This document shows positions 6,947 through 16,657 of a stretch of DNA of 18,828 nt, piece after piece. A program made the position numbers and the translations under genes. A model generated the notes under the pieces. The model searched no databases, had not been told where the DNA came from, and saw nothing but the letters and a program-made list of their open reading frames with translations. Numbering within the stretch: the first letter of the stretch is position 1; every line of letters begins with the position of its first letter. The DNA comes from Kiloniellales bacterium (GTDB taxonomy: Bacteria > Pseudomonadota > Alphaproteobacteria > Kiloniellales > JAKSBE01): contig JASJAL010000040.1 in the NCBI GenBank assembly GCA_030067055.1, positions 1 through 18,828 of the forward strand, in the 5' to 3' direction.

Positions 6947-7975
6947 TCACATGTAGAGCTTTTCGCCTTCCAGGCCGGTGTAGAGGTCGGCGACCTCTTC
7001 ACCGTAGCCGTTGTAGAGCACGGTCGGAACCTTCTGCTGGGTGGCGATATCGGTCTCCATGGCCTGGCTCCAGCGCGGGTGCGAAACCTCTGGGTTCACG
7101 TTTGCCCAGAAGCCGTACTCCTTGGGCTGAACCTCCTCCCAGAAGCTGACCGGACGTTTGTCGGTGAACTCGAAGCGGACCAGGCCCTTGGACGACTTAA
7201 AGCCGTACTTCCAGGGCAGCGCGATCCGGAGCGGGGCGCCGTTCTGCTTCGGGCCGGGCTTGCCGTACATGCCGGTGACCAGGAAGGCCAGGTCGTGGGT
7301 CGCCTCCTCGATGGTCACGCCCTCGACGTATGGCCAGGGATACCAGGGCGCGCTCTGGCCACTGGCGACCTCCGGGTTGTGGAAACTGACCAACTTGACG
7401 TATTTGGCCGAGGCCAGGGGCTTGGCCAGCTCGACCAGGGACTTGAGCGGGAAGCCGCTCCAGGGCACAGCCATGGACCAGGCCTCGACGCAGCGGTGCC
7501 GGTAGAGCCGCTCCTGCAGCGGCATCTTGGCCAGCAGGTCGTCGATGCCGATCTCGAAGGGCTTCTCGACCAGGCCATCGATGGCCACCGTCCAGGGCCG
7601 GATCGGCAAGTCCTGAGCCTTGCGCCAGATGTTCTTGGAGGAGCCGAATTCGTAGTAGTTGTTGTAGGTGGTGGCGATCTCCTCCGGCGTCGGCTCGCCG
7701 ACGATCTTGTAGCGGAGGTTGCGCTGGAAGGGATAGAGCGCGGCCGAGGGATCGGTCTCGGCGGCCTGGGCGCTGGAAACCGCGCCGCCGGTCTCGGGCG
7801 CCGCCTGGGACGCGACCTGCTCGTCCTCACCGCAGGCGGCCAGCAGGCCGGAGGCGCCGAGGACGATCGGCCCGGCCGCGGCAGCCTTGATGATCCGACG
7901 GCGGTTGCGGAAGACCTCTTCGGGGGTCGCTGCACTCTCGGGCAGTTCCCAGCCACGTTTGATCCTGATGAGCAT
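6947..7975 (-). CDS. msrP: Protein-methionine-sulfoxide reductase catalytic subunit MsrP (YedY-type molybdoenzyme)
   Basis: The 342-residue protein fits MsrP, the periplasmic molybdopterin enzyme that repairs oxidised methionines. Visible marks are a twin-arginine signal NRRRIIKAAAAGP (24-36), LPIRPWTVAIDGLVEKP (123-139), HRCVEAWSMAVPW (160-172) with C162 as the molybdenum ligand, LPWKYGFKS, and the C-terminal YNGYG region. ATG 7975 has GAGGGAG 9 nt upstream. The signal ends in LLAAC (44-48), which meets the lipobox rule, and is followed by an Ala/Glu-rich linker (49-80). The mature protein may therefore be a Tat lipoprotein rather than soluble. MsrP normally receives electrons from the heme membrane protein MsrQ; no msrQ lies beside it here, since the downstream neighbour is convergent. 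The dps gene is 143 bp upstream on the same strand. Confidence 0.93.
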   Translation of the reverse strand: MLIRIKRGWELPESAATPEEVFRNRRRIIKAAAAGPIVLGASGLLAACGEDEQVASQAAPETGGAVSSAQAAETDPSAALYPFQRNLRYKIVGEPTPEEIATTYNNYYEFGSSKNIWRKAQDLPIRPWTVAIDGLVEKPFEIGIDDLLAKMPLQERLYRHRCVEAWSMAVPWSGFPLKSLVELAKPLASAKYVKLVSFHNPEVASGQSAPWYPWPYVEGVTIEEATHDLAFLVTGMYGKPGPKQNGAPLRIALPWKYGFKSSKGLVRFEFTDKRPVSFWEEVQPKEYGFWANVNPEVSHPRWSQAMETDIATQQKVPTVLYNGYGEEVADLYTGLEGEKLYM

Positions 7976-8118
7976 TCGGCACGTCTCCCTCTAGGACTTC
8001 GACAGAGCTAGTCGCTTTCCCGACGCGGCGCAATTCAACGATCCGCGAGCGAAACGCGAGCTGACCACGAAGCCGTTAAGGTAAGCCGAAGCTGAAACCG
8101 AGAACCGGCGGAATCCCG

Positions 8119-8592
8119 CTACTCGAGCAGGCTGCGCAGCATCCAGGCGGTCTTCTCGTGCACGGTCATGCGCTGGGTCAGAAGGTCGGCGGTGACCTCG
8201 TCGCTGCCGTCCTCGGCCGCCGGGAAGACCGAGCGGGCGGTCTTGGCAACGGTCTCGTGGCCCTTGACCAGCTCGCGGATCATGTCCTCGGCCTTGGGCA
8301 CGTTCTCCGACTCCTCGATCGCGCTCAGCTTGGCGTAGGCGGCGTAGCTGCCAGGGGCATAGGCGCCCAGGGCCCGGATCCGCTCGGCGATCTCGTCGAC
8401 CGCAGTGGCAAGTTCCGTGTACTGATCCTCGAACATGATGTGCAGCGTCTGGAACATCGGGCCGGTGACGTTCCAATGGTAGTTGTGCGTCTTCAGGTAC
8501 AAGGTGTAGCTGTCGGCAAGGACGCTGGACAGTCCGTCGGCGATCTTGGTCCGACTATCGGCGGGAATGCCGGTGTCGATCGGAAAGCTCAT
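8119..8592 (-). CDS. dps: Dps-family ferritin-like DNA-protection protein
   Basis: The 157-residue protein has the Dps fold signature [16 protein letters not shown] (36-51) followed by [11 protein letters not shown] (66-76). The ferroxidase ligands expected at the dimer interface are present: H39, H51, E55, D66 and E70. Dps dodecamers oxidise and store Fe(II) using peroxide and often bind DNA during starvation or oxidative stress. The N-terminal tail is short and not Lys-rich, so DNA binding by the tail is doubtful. ATG 8592 is chosen because GGGGG lies about 5 nt before it and the frame upstream begins only with a TTG; an ATG at 8604 is the alternative. The AT-rich upstream region carries a possible iron-regulator box. 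The pairing with msrP fits an oxidative-stress theme. Confidence 0.92.
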   Translation of the reverse strand: MSFPIDTGIPADSRTKIADGLSSVLADSYTLYLKTHNYHWNVTGPMFQTLHIMFEDQYTELATAVDEIAERIRALGAYAPGSYAAYAKLSAIEESENVPKAEDMIRELVKGHETVAKTARSVFPAAEDGSDEVTADLLTQRMTVHEKTAWMLRSLLE

Positions 8593-8642
8593 CGTGACCC
8601 CCATGCTGGATTCAGCTGTCCACAATTCCGGACAACCACCAA

Positions 8643-8693
8643 TATATGGTCGCGATGCCGGTCAGATACAACATTCTTTAGAACGATTTTAGT
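8643..8693 (-). promoter_or_regulatory. dps upstream region: possible promoter and Irr/Fur-like box
   Basis: On the minus strand TTGTAT (8666-8671) and CATATA (8643-8648) are spaced by 17 bp. Directly upstream, 8677-8693 reads TTTAGAA-CGA-TTTTAGT on the plus strand. This resembles the alphaproteobacterial iron-control element TTTAGAA-N3-TTCTAAA, with one perfect half and a second half matching 4 of 7. The weak promoter match and half-degenerate box make this a low-confidence proposal, but it lies in the only AT-rich patch nearby and before an iron-storage gene. Confidence 0.28.
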
Positions 8694-8744
8694 TTATCGG
8701 AAAACTCATTGAGCGGGCTTCACAACCGCCCTGGGTGAGAGCAA

Positions 8745-9575
8745 TCATGTCACGGCCCGCAGCTCGACGCTGCCGAGCGGGCCGAAGTCGGCCAGGGCCG
8801 TCTGTCCCGGATGCATGTCCTTCAGGCCGGTGACCACGCCAGTGGTGACCACCTCCCCGGCCAGCAGCCCGCCGCCGCGCCGGGCCCGGTCGTTGGCCAG
8901 CCAGGTCAGAGCCGCCAGGGGATGCCCCAGGGCATTGGCGCCCTGACCGTCGGTCACCAGCTTGCCATCGATCCGCAGTTCGACTCGCTGGGCCGCAAGG
9001 TCGAAGTCGCGCCAAGCGGCGCTGCCCCGACCGAGGAGGAGCAGGGCGTGGGCGGCGTTGTCGGCGATCAGCTGGACCGCGCCGACTTCCGACCAGGCCG
9101 CGCCATAGCTGCTGGTCACCACCTCGATCGCCGGGTAGGCGAGGTCGACAGCGGCCGCGACCTCGTCCTGTCCGTAGGGCTCGCCTCGCGGTGGCAGGGG
9201 ATCGCGGAGTCGGAAGGCGAACTCCGGCTCCAGCAGGTGGAAAATGTAGTCCGCCGGTGCGAAGACTGCCGGGCTCTCGAGCAGGCCGGTCTCCAGGACG
9301 CGTCCGGCAAAGGGCTCGCCGACGCCCAGGGCATGCTGCGCTAACTCGCTGGTGCAGCCGATCTTGTAGCCCCGCGGCGTCGCGCCCCAGGCCTGGATCA
9401 GGGCCGCCTGAACCTCGTAGCCCTCATCCAAGGTTGCCGGCCGCAGCTGTTCCGGGAGGCCGTCGTCGAGGGGCCGGCAGCTTTGCCGCGCCGTCAGCAG
9501 GAGCCCGGCGGCGGTCCGGGCGTGGTCGCTGATCGCGCCCTCGCCCCGCCCGCACCCCGGGTCATCCGTGTTCAT
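8745..9575 (-). CDS. 2-keto-4-pentenoate hydratase / 2-oxohepta-3-ene-1,7-dioate hydratase family protein
   Basis: From ATG 9575, with GAGGG just upstream, the protein has 276 residues, the usual length of MhpD/HpaH-type hydratases of the fumarylacetoacetate-hydrolase superfamily. It shows RGYKIGCTS (68-76), LLEPEFAFRL (114-123) and YPAIEVVTS (147-155). E116, E118 and E151 are the likely metal ligands, and VVTTGVVTGLKDMHPGQTALADFGPLGSVELR forms the C-terminal signature (residues 242-273). These enzymes hydrate enol-keto acids in meta-cleavage pathways of aromatic compounds, but no ring-cleavage or aldolase gene is near, so the substrate is open. It lies 17 nt behind the stop of the EF-G-like gene and must share its transcript. 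The larger open frame to 10835 is a shadow of that gene. Confidence 0.85.
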   Translation of the reverse strand: MNTDDPGCGRGEGAISDHARTAAGLLLTARQSCRPLDDGLPEQLRPATLDEGYEVQAALIQAWGATPRGYKIGCTSELAQHALGVGEPFAGRVLETGLLESPAVFAPADYIFHLLEPEFAFRLRDPLPPRGEPYGQDEVAAAVDLAYPAIEVVTSSYGAAWSEVGAVQLIADNAAHALLLLGRGSAAWRDFDLAAQRVELRIDGKLVTDGQGANALGHPLAALTWLANDRARRGGGLLAGEVVTTGVVTGLKDMHPGQTALADFGPLGSVELRAVT

Positions 9576-9592
9576 GTCGCCCTCAGTCTGTT

Positions 9593-11635
9593 TCAGTGTG
9601 CCGCGTCGTCGCTCTGTCGCGCGGAAATCACCTTGTCCGCCAGCTTGCCGATCAGCTCCTGCAGGTGGTCGAAGGCGAACTCGTAGGTCCCGACACCCAG
9701 GGTCAGCGAGCGCAGCTCGACGATGAGGTCGTGGATCTCCGACTGCGGCATGTGCGCCTGCACGACGTCCCAGCCCTGCCAGCCCTGCTTGCCGTCGAAG
9801 CCGAGGATCTGGCCGCGCCGCCCGCTGATCAGGCCGTGCACCCGCGAGGTGAAGTCGCTCGGCACCGAGATCTTGACCAGGAAGATCGGCTCCAGCAGCA
9901 CCGGGTCGCACTGCGGCATGCCCTCGGACATCGCCAGGCGGCCCGCCGTCTTGAAGGCCTGGTCGGAGCTGTCGACCGAATGGTACTGGCCGTCGTAGAG
10001 ATTGACCGCGACGTCGACCACCGGAAAGCCCAGAGGCCCGCTGCCGAGGTACTCCTTCACCCCGGTCTCGACGGAGGGGATGTACTGCTTGGGCACGCTG
10101 CCGCCGACCACGGAATCGCTGAACTCGAAGCCGCTGCCCCGCGGCAGGGGTTTGATCTCGACGTGGACGTCGCCGAACTGGCCGTGCCCGCCCGATTGCC
10201 GCTTGAAGCGGGAATGCTGCTTGATGCCGCGGCGGATGGTCTCCTTGTAGGCGGTCAGGGGCGGCGAGAGCGTGACCTCGACGTGGGACTTGCTCTTCAG
10301 CCGCTCGGCGGCGACCCGCAGGTGAATCTCGCCTTGCCCCCAGATCAGCATCTGATGGGTATCTGGATTGTGCTCCAGCCCCAGCGACGGGTCCTCTTCG
10401 ATCAGGCGGCCGATGCCGCCGGTCAGCTTGACGTCGTCCTGCCGGTTGACCGGCGCCACAGCCATGGAGAAGACCGGCTTCATCGGCTCCGGCCAAGCCA
10501 TGCCGGACTCCGTGTCGCGGCCCTTGGCGGTCACCAGATCGCCGGCCTGCAGATCCTCCATCCGTCCCAGCCCGACCACGTCGCCGGCGGATGCCTGGCC
10601 CAGCTTCTCGCTGTGCCCGCCCATTAGCCGGAACAGCCCCGAGGGCCGCTCGCCGGCGATCGCGGTCCCTTCGGCGAGCGTGCCGTCCCAGACCCGCGCC
10701 AGGCTGAGCTTGCCGGTATGGGCCTGGTAGAAGGTCTTGATCACGGTCGCGGTGAAGCCCTCGCCGCCCAGGGGGATCGCCAGGCGCTCGGCGGTCTTGG
10801 ACGCCTCGGGCGTCTCGTGGCGCAGGGCCTTCCAAAGCCGGGTAATGCCGTTGCCGGGCTCGGCGGCGCCCAGGAGGACCGGCACGATCAAGTCGTCCTG
10901 CAGGTCCTTGGTCAGCTGGTTGTAGATCTCGTCGCTGGGCGGGACCACGTCTTCCAGCAGCTGCTCGAGCAGGGTGTCGTCGAAATCGGCCAGGGATTCC
11001 AGCATCTCTTGCCGGGCCTCGGACTCGCGGTCCTTGATGGTATCCGGCATCTGGACCAGGTCCGAGCTGCTGTTTTCGTTGTACTTGTAGGCCCGCTCGC
11101 TCGCCAGATCGACGAACCCGCTGATCTGGTCGCCGTCGCGGATCGGCACCTGGCGCAGCACCAGGGGCTTGGAGGACACGCTCTGCAGCGCCGAGAGCAC
11201 GTCGCGAATGCGCGAGCTCGCCTTGTCCATCTTGTTGATGAACAGCATGTGCGGGATGTCGTAGTCGTCCAGGAACTTGAACAGGGGCGCCAGGGTCAGG
11301 GCGCGGCTTTCCTCGGGATCGGCGACCACGATGGCGACGTCGGCGGCCATCAGGGCGTTGTAGGACTCCTGCGCCAGCTCGATCGAGCCGGGACAGTCGA
11401 GCAGGGTCCAGGGCTCGCCCAGGTAGTCGCAGTGCGCCACGTTGAGCTCGACCGACATCTGCCGTTCCCGGGCCTCGACGCTGGAATCGCCGACGGTGTT
11501 GCCCTCGCGCACCGTGCCCTTGCGCCCGATGGCGCCGGCGTGATGCAGCAGCGCCTCCATCAGGGTCGTCTTGCCGCTGGTATAGGTGCCAACGAGCGCG
11601 GCGCAGCGTGGTCCCGAGACCGGCTTCGTGGTCAT
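9593..11635 (-). CDS. Elongation factor G-like translational GTPase (EF-G paralogue)
   Basis: This 680-residue protein is a full-length EF-G-like GTPase of the FusA2 / EF-G-2 type. It has the P-loop GTYTSGKT (16-23) in place of the canonical AHIDAGKT, switch 2 as DCPG (80-83), and G4 NKMD. The domain II-V pattern is complete, including KRQSGGHGQFGDVHVEIKP and a C-terminal SGRRGQILGFD. The switch 1 region RERQMSVELNV lacks the RGIT motif of the main EF-G, as in other paralogues of this group. These bind the ribosome and hydrolyse GTP, but a role in normal translocation is uncertain. ATG 11635 is preceded by a strong GGGAGG, so the open frame extending to 11935 is non-coding. It lies downstream of aspartate aminotransferase, separated by a terminator-like hairpin and a palindromic repeat. 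Confidence 0.9.
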   Translation of the reverse strand: MTTKPVSGPRCAALVGTYTSGKTTLMEALLHHAGAIGRKGTVREGNTVGDSSVEARERQMSVELNVAHCDYLGEPWTLLDCPGSIELAQESYNALMAADVAIVVADPEESRALTLAPLFKFLDDYDIPHMLFINKMDKASSRIRDVLSALQSVSSKPLVLRQVPIRDGDQISGFVDLASERAYKYNENSSSDLVQMPDTIKDRESEARQEMLESLADFDDTLLEQLLEDVVPPSDEIYNQLTKDLQDDLIVPVLLGAAEPGNGITRLWKALRHETPEASKTAERLAIPLGGEGFTATVIKTFYQAHTGKLSLARVWDGTLAEGTAIAGERPSGLFRLMGGHSEKLGQASAGDVVGLGRMEDLQAGDLVTAKGRDTESGMAWPEPMKPVFSMAVAPVNRQDDVKLTGGIGRLIEEDPSLGLEHNPDTHQMLIWGQGEIHLRVAAERLKSKSHVEVTLSPPLTAYKETIRRGIKQHSRFKRQSGGHGQFGDVHVEIKPLPRGSGFEFSDSVVGGSVPKQYIPSVETGVKEYLGSGPLGFPVVDVAVNLYDGQYHSVDSSDQAFKTAGRLAMSEGMPQCDPVLLEPIFLVKISVPSDFTSRVHGLISGRRGQILGFDGKQGWQGWDVVQAHMPQSEIHDLIVELRSLTLGVGTYEFAFDHLQELIGKLADKVISARQSDDAAH

Positions 11636-11727
11636 GCTTTCCTCCCTGTCGCTATCCGCCCTTCGGCGGGTTGTTCTTGCCTGGGGTGAGCTTAGCCCAA
11701 TGTTCTCGAAGAGGACACCGGCCTTGC

Positions 11728-11751
11728 AAGAGAAAAGGCCCGGAATCGGGC
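11728..11751 (-). terminator. Terminator-like hairpin between aspartate aminotransferase and the EF-G paralogue
   Basis: On the minus strand GCCCG, loop ATTC, CGGGC is followed by CTTTTCTCTT. The stem is short (5 bp, all G/C) but the U-rich tail is good. It lies about 195 nt beyond the aminotransferase stop and 92 nt before the EF-G-like start, so it may end the upstream transcript. Confidence 0.42.
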
Positions 11752-11822
11752 AGCTATAGGGCGAATCCGGCCTTGGCCGAGGCATACAGTGGTAAAGACG
11801 CCAGCACCGCTCACGACCACCT

Positions 11823-11897
11823 GTCATGCCCGGACTTGATCCGGGCATCCATCGAGCAACTTGCGCCAAGGATGGCCTCGTCAAGCCCGGCCGTGAC
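11823..11897. repeat. Alphaproteobacterial double-palindrome interspersed repeat
   Basis: The element begins GTCATGCCCGG-ACTTGAT-CCGGGCATCC, in which ATGCCCGG (11826-11833) and CCGGGCAT (11841-11848) form a perfect 8-bp stem. After a 19-nt middle it ends GGATGGCC...AAGCCCGGCCGTGAC (11870-11897), an imperfect inverted copy of the first half. This is the layout of the short extragenic repeats that begin GTCATGCCCGG and are scattered through many alphaproteobacterial genomes. It fills the 309-bp gene-free gap 11636-11944. The rest of that gap holds the terminator-like hairpin and a small CCGCC/GGCGG hairpin (11656-11669) in the leader of the EF-G-like gene. Confidence 0.7.
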
Positions 11898-11944
11898 CGC
11901 GGAGATTGTGGCAGATAGGGACCGCGATTGAGCAACCGCAGGGC

Positions 11945-13240
<1,296 letters not shown>

Positions 13241-13304
13241 TTACCTGCGGCCGGAGCCGATCCGGGAGGCAGGGCGATTGTGCGATGGCCCGATCTTTGG
13301 AAGA

Positions 13305-13330
13305 GTGTGGCCAAGACCTGGCGGCCACAC
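13305..13330. repeat. Perfect 8-bp inverted repeat in the leader of the exported-protein gene
   Basis: GTGTGGCC (13305-13312) and GGCCACAC (13323-13330) are exact reverse complements around a 10-nt loop, ending 36 nt before the TTG start at 13366. There is no T tract, so it may be a leader hairpin or an operator between the divergent genes. Confidence 0.4.
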
Positions 13331-13365
13331 CGTCCAATGAACCTATGGATCAGGGAGGATTCCAG

Positions 13366-13920
13366 TTGCGACGTGCCCCATTCCTATTGTGCCTTGGCTT
13401 TGTGGTTTTCGGCCTGGCGGCCCTGGCGATGCCCGGCGGCGCGAAAGCCGTGGACGACATCACCTTCGACGCCTTCTACGGCAAGTGGAAGGGCAACGCC
13501 GTCGCGGAGGAGCCGCCCGGGTCCTTCCTCGGCTTCACCAGCCGCGACCTGGACATCGTGATCGGACCCAAGGGCAACGGCTTCAACCTGAACTGGACCA
13601 CGATCATCTACCCGGAGGAAGAGGGCAAGGAAGTCCGGCGACGCAACGCCCAGATCGACTTCGTGCCGAGCGGCAAGTCCGGCGTCTTCCAGGCGGTGGG
13701 GCGGGAGGATCCGCACAGCCCGAACGGCTACGTCTGGGCCCGGATCGAAGGTCAAACGATGCGCGTCAACTCCCTAACCATCGACGAGCGGGGGCTCTAT
13801 ACCCTGCAGGTCTACAAGCGGACCCTGACCGGTCGCGGCATGGAGCTGTACTTCGTCTCGATCACCGAGGACCAGCCGCAACGCTCGGTCAAGGGCCGCC
13901 TGGTCAAGGTCTCGAACTGA
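13366..13920 (+). CDS. Exported protein of unknown function, possibly a lipocalin-like barrel
   Basis: I do not recognise a named family. The TTG at 13366 is the best start: GGGAGG lies 7 nt before it and the product then begins MRRAPFLLCLGFVVFGLAAL, a normal signal peptide with a likely cleavage after AKA (26-28). ATGs at 13345 and 13285 lie further upstream without ribosome sites. The mature part (about 156 residues) is rich in alternating hydrophobic/charged strands and begins with FDAFYGKWKGNA (34-45). The G-x-W motif there (G39, W41) is placed as in lipocalins and other calycins. That suggests an eight-stranded barrel binding a lipid or small hydrophobic ligand in the periplasm, but it is only a structural guess. 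It is convergent with copA across 27 bp. Confidence 0.7.
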   Translation: MRRAPFLLCLGFVVFGLAALAMPGGAKAVDDITFDAFYGKWKGNAVAEEPPGSFLGFTSRDLDIVIGPKGNGFNLNWTTIIYPEEEGKEVRRRNAQIDFVPSGKSGVFQAVGREDPHSPNGYVWARIEGQTMRVNSLTIDERGLYTLQVYKRTLTGRGMELYFVSITEDQPQRSVKGRLVKVSN

Positions 13921-13947
13921 GGACCTCTGAGGAAGGCCTGCCGGTAT

Positions 13948-16236
13948 TCAAAGCCGGGTCCGGCGCAGCCTCAAAGCGTTGCCGATGACCGAGACCGAGC
14001 TCAGGCTCATGGCTGCGGCGGCGATCATCGGGCTGAGCAGCAGGCCGAATACGGGATAGAGCGCGCCCGCCGCCAAAGGCACGCCCAAGGCGTTGTAGAC
14101 GAAGGCGAAAAAGAGGTTCTGGCGGATGTTGCCGAGGGTCGCCCGGGACAGCCGTCGGGCCCGAAGGATGCCGGCGAGGTCGCCCCGGACCAGGGTCACG
14201 CCGGCGCTTTCGATCGCGATGTCGGTGCCGCTGCCCATGGCGATGCCGACGTCGGCGGCGGCCAGCGCCGGCGCGTCGTTGACCCCGTCTCCCGCCATGG
14301 CAACCACCGCCCCCTCGGCCTGCAGCCGCGCGACGGCGGCCGCCTTGTCGCCGGGCAGGACCTCGGCCTCGAACTCCGCAATGCCCAGGCGCTCGGCCAC
14401 GGTTTCGGCGGTGGTCCGGTTGTCGCCGGTCAGCATGACGATCCGAAGGCCTTCGCGGCGCAGCCCCTCGAGCGCGGCTGGCGTGGTCGCCTTGATCGGG
14501 TCGGCGACGCCGATCAGACCCGCCAGCCTGCCGTCGACGGCGAGGTAGACGACGGTCTGGCCTTGGGCGCGCAGGGCCTCTGCGCGTCCTCCATCTCCAG
14601 GGTGGCCCAGGCCGAGATCGGCCAAGAGCTGGGCATTGCCCAGGGCGACCTCGCGACCGGCGATTCGGCCTCGCACGCCCTTGCCGGTCTCGGAGCTGAA
14701 ATCCTCCGCCCTGTTCAGGACCAGTCCGCGGTCCTCGGCGGCCTCCAGGATGGCCCGGGCCAAAGGATGCTCGCTGCCCCGCTCCAAGCTTGCCCCCAGG
14801 CGCAGCAGCTCGCCTTCGTCGAAATTCTCGCCCGGCTCGATCGCCGCGACCACCGGACGGCCCTCGGTCAGGGTGCCGGTCTTGTCGACCACCAGGGTAT
14901 CGACCCGCTCCAGGCGCTCGAGCGCCTCGGCATCCTTGATCAGCACACCGGCCTGGGCGCCGCGACCGCTGCCGACCATGATCGACATCGGCGTCGCCAG
15001 GCCGAGCGCGCAGGGACAGGCGATGATCAGCACCGAGACCGCCGCGACCAGGGCGTAGGCCAGGCTCGGCGGCGGCCCGAAGAGCGCCCAGAGCCCGAAG
15101 GCGATGACCGCGACCGCGACCACCGCCGGCACGAAGACGCCGGCGACCCGGTCGGCGACCCGCTGGATCGGCGCCCGCGAGCGCTGGGCTTGGGCCACCA
15201 TCTGGACGATCCGCGCCAGCAGGGTCTCGCTGCCGACGTGCTCGGCCCGCAGCACGAAGCTGCCGTTGCCGTTTAAGGTACCGCCGATAACCTTGGCACC
15301 GGGCGCCTTCTCGACCGGCAGGGCCTCGCCGGTCACCATCGATTCGTCGACCGCGCTGGCGCCCTCCACGACCTCGCCGTCGAGCGGCACCTTGTCGCCC
15401 GGCCGGACGCGCAGGAGATCCCCGACCTCGACCAGCTCCAGCGGCAGCTCCTCGTCGCGGCCCTCGGCGGTGAGGCGCCAGGCCGTCTTGGGCGCCAGGT
15501 CGAGCAGGGCGCGCAGCGCGTGACCGGTTTTTTCTCGCGCGCGCAGCTCCAGGACCTGGCCAAGCAGCACCAGAACGACGATGACGGCGGCGGCCTCGAA
15601 GTAGACGCCGACCGCGCCCTGGACGTCGCGAAAGGCGGCCGGGAAGATCCCCGGCGCTGCAGTGGCGACCAGGCTGAAGACGTAGGCCGTGCCAGTGCCC
15701 AGCGCGATTAGGGTGAACATGTTGAGGTTGCGGCTGACCAGGGAGGCCCAGCCGCGCTGGAAGAAGGGCCAGCCGGCCCAGAGCACCACCGGCGTCGCCA
15801 GCAGCAGCTGCACCCAGGTGGAAATCCGTGCCGGCACGACCTCGGCGAAGGTCGGCAGCATATGCCCCATGGCCAGGACCAGCAGCGGCAGGGTCAGCAC
15901 GGCACCGATCCAGAAGCGCCGGGTCATGTCGATCAGCTCGGGATTCGCTTCCGGCTCCAGCGAAACCACGGTGGGCTCGAGGGCCATGCCGCAGATCGGG
16001 CAGTCGCCGGGCGCATCGCGCAGGATCTCGGGATGCATGGGGCAGCTGTACTCGACCCGGCTGGCCGCGACCGGCGCCGCCGACTCCAGGGCCATGCCGC
16101 ATTTCGGACAGCTCGCTGGAACCGCGCTCTCGACGCCCGGGCACATCGGACAGATGTAGGGCCCGGCGCCGGCCGGGGCGGCCGGCCGCGCCATTGCGGC
16201 GCCGTGGCAGCAGGTCTGTGGTGCCGCTTCAGCCAT
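13948..16236 (-). CDS. copA: Copper-translocating P1B-type ATPase with two N-terminal heavy-metal-binding motifs
   Basis: The 762-residue protein carries all P1B-1 ATPase motifs: TGE (302-304), CPC in the sixth span (407-409), DKTGT with phosphorylated D451, SEHP (488-491), GDGVND (649-654) and MSLSS near the C terminus (743-747). It exports Cu(I) from the cytoplasm using ATP. Instead of a ferredoxin-like HMA domain it has two tandem short Cys/His zinc-ribbon-like repeats: YICPMCPG...CPKCGMAL (27-50) and YSCPMHPE...CPICGMAL (63-86). A CCHG lies near the start (9-12). The first repeat has CPMCP where the family normally has CPMHP. ATG 16236 overlaps the cueR stop by 8 nt (ATGGCTGA). Longer frames upstream run antisense or out of frame through cueR and are not real. 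Regulation is by the copper-responsive promoter before cueR. Confidence 0.95.
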   Translation of the reverse strand: MAEAAPQTCCHGAAMARPAAPAGAGPYICPMCPGVESAVPASCPKCGMALESAAPVAASRVEYSCPMHPEILRDAPGDCPICGMALEPTVVSLEPEANPELIDMTRRFWIGAVLTLPLLVLAMGHMLPTFAEVVPARISTWVQLLLATPVVLWAGWPFFQRGWASLVSRNLNMFTLIALGTGTAYVFSLVATAAPGIFPAAFRDVQGAVGVYFEAAAVIVVLVLLGQVLELRAREKTGHALRALLDLAPKTAWRLTAEGRDEELPLELVEVGDLLRVRPGDKVPLDGEVVEGASAVDESMVTGEALPVEKAPGAKVIGGTLNGNGSFVLRAEHVGSETLLARIVQMVAQAQRSRAPIQRVADRVAGVFVPAVVAVAVIAFGLWALFGPPPSLAYALVAAVSVLIIACPCALGLATPMSIMVGSGRGAQAGVLIKDAEALERLERVDTLVVDKTGTLTEGRPVVAAIEPGENFDEGELLRLGASLERGSEHPLARAILEAAEDRGLVLNRAEDFSSETGKGVRGRIAGREVALGNAQLLADLGLGHPGDGGRAEALRAQGQTVVYLAVDGRLAGLIGVADPIKATTPAALEGLRREGLRIVMLTGDNRTTAETVAERLGIAEFEAEVLPGDKAAAVARLQAEGAVVAMAGDGVNDAPALAAADVGIAMGSGTDIAIESAGVTLVRGDLAGILRARRLSRATLGNIRQNLFFAFVYNALGVPLAAGALYPVFGLLLSPMIAAAAMSLSSVSVIGNALRLRRTRL

Positions 16237-16624
16237 TGCTGCCAGCCAGATCCTGGAGTATCGGGCAGTCCGGTCGGGCGTCGCCGTGGCACTTGGCAAC
16301 CAGGTCGCCGAGCAGATCCCGCAGGCTTTCCAGCTCCCCGATCTTGCGTTCGATGTCCTGCAGGTGCTGCCGGGCGATCGCCTTGACGTCGGCGCTGGCC
16401 CGATGCTTGTCCTCGTAAAGCGACAGAAGCTCCCTGCATTCCTGGATCGAGAAACCCAGGCTGCGGGCGCGCTGCAGGAAGCGCAGGCGATGGACGTCCT
16501 TCTCGGAATAGCGCCGGTAGCCGTTGTCGCCGCGCGCAGCCGGCGTGACCAGGCCGGCTTCCTCGTAGTAGCGAATGGTCTTGGCAGGCAGGCCGGAAAG
16601 CGCTGCAGCCTCGCCAATGTTCAT
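16229..16624 (-). CDS. cueR: Copper-responsive MerR-family regulator CueR
   Basis: The 131-residue protein starts at ATG 16624 (GAGGA 7 nt upstream). It begins with a winged-helix motif, [20 protein letters not shown] (1-20), and continues [21 protein letters not shown] dimerisation helix (about 80-108) leads into the metal loop [12 protein letters not shown] (112-123). C112 and C120 occupy the same positions as in E. coli CueR and bind a single Cu(I). On binding it twists the promoter and activates transcription. Here it is the first gene of its own operon with copA, so the pair is autoregulated, in contrast to E. coli, where cueR and copA are separate. A typical MerR-type promoter with dyad lies at 16658-16688. 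Confidence 0.95.
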   Translation of the reverse strand: MNIGEAAALSGLPAKTIRYYEEAGLVTPAARGDNGYRRYSEKDVHRLRFLQRARSLGFSIQECRELLSLYEDKHRASADVKAIARQHLQDIERKIGELESLRDLLGDLVAKCHGDARPDCPILQDLAGSNG

Positions 16625-16657
16625 GAATTCGTCCTCGATATCTCGGATGCCCTTTTA

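Noticed and set aside
9576..10835. N-terminal extension of the hydratase frame to a 696-residue protein
   Set aside because: The extension is low-complexity Arg/Gly/Ala-rich and runs out of frame through the well-conserved EF-G-like gene; the hydratase has its own ATG and ribosome site at 9575.
10718..11689. 323-residue plus-strand open frame
   Set aside because: Antisense to the P-loop domain of the EF-G-like gene and without family features.
13904..16144. 746-residue minus-strand open frame
   Set aside because: It lies in another frame across copA, is extremely rich in Arg/Gly/Ala and lacks any domain; it is a GC-rich shadow of the ATPase gene.
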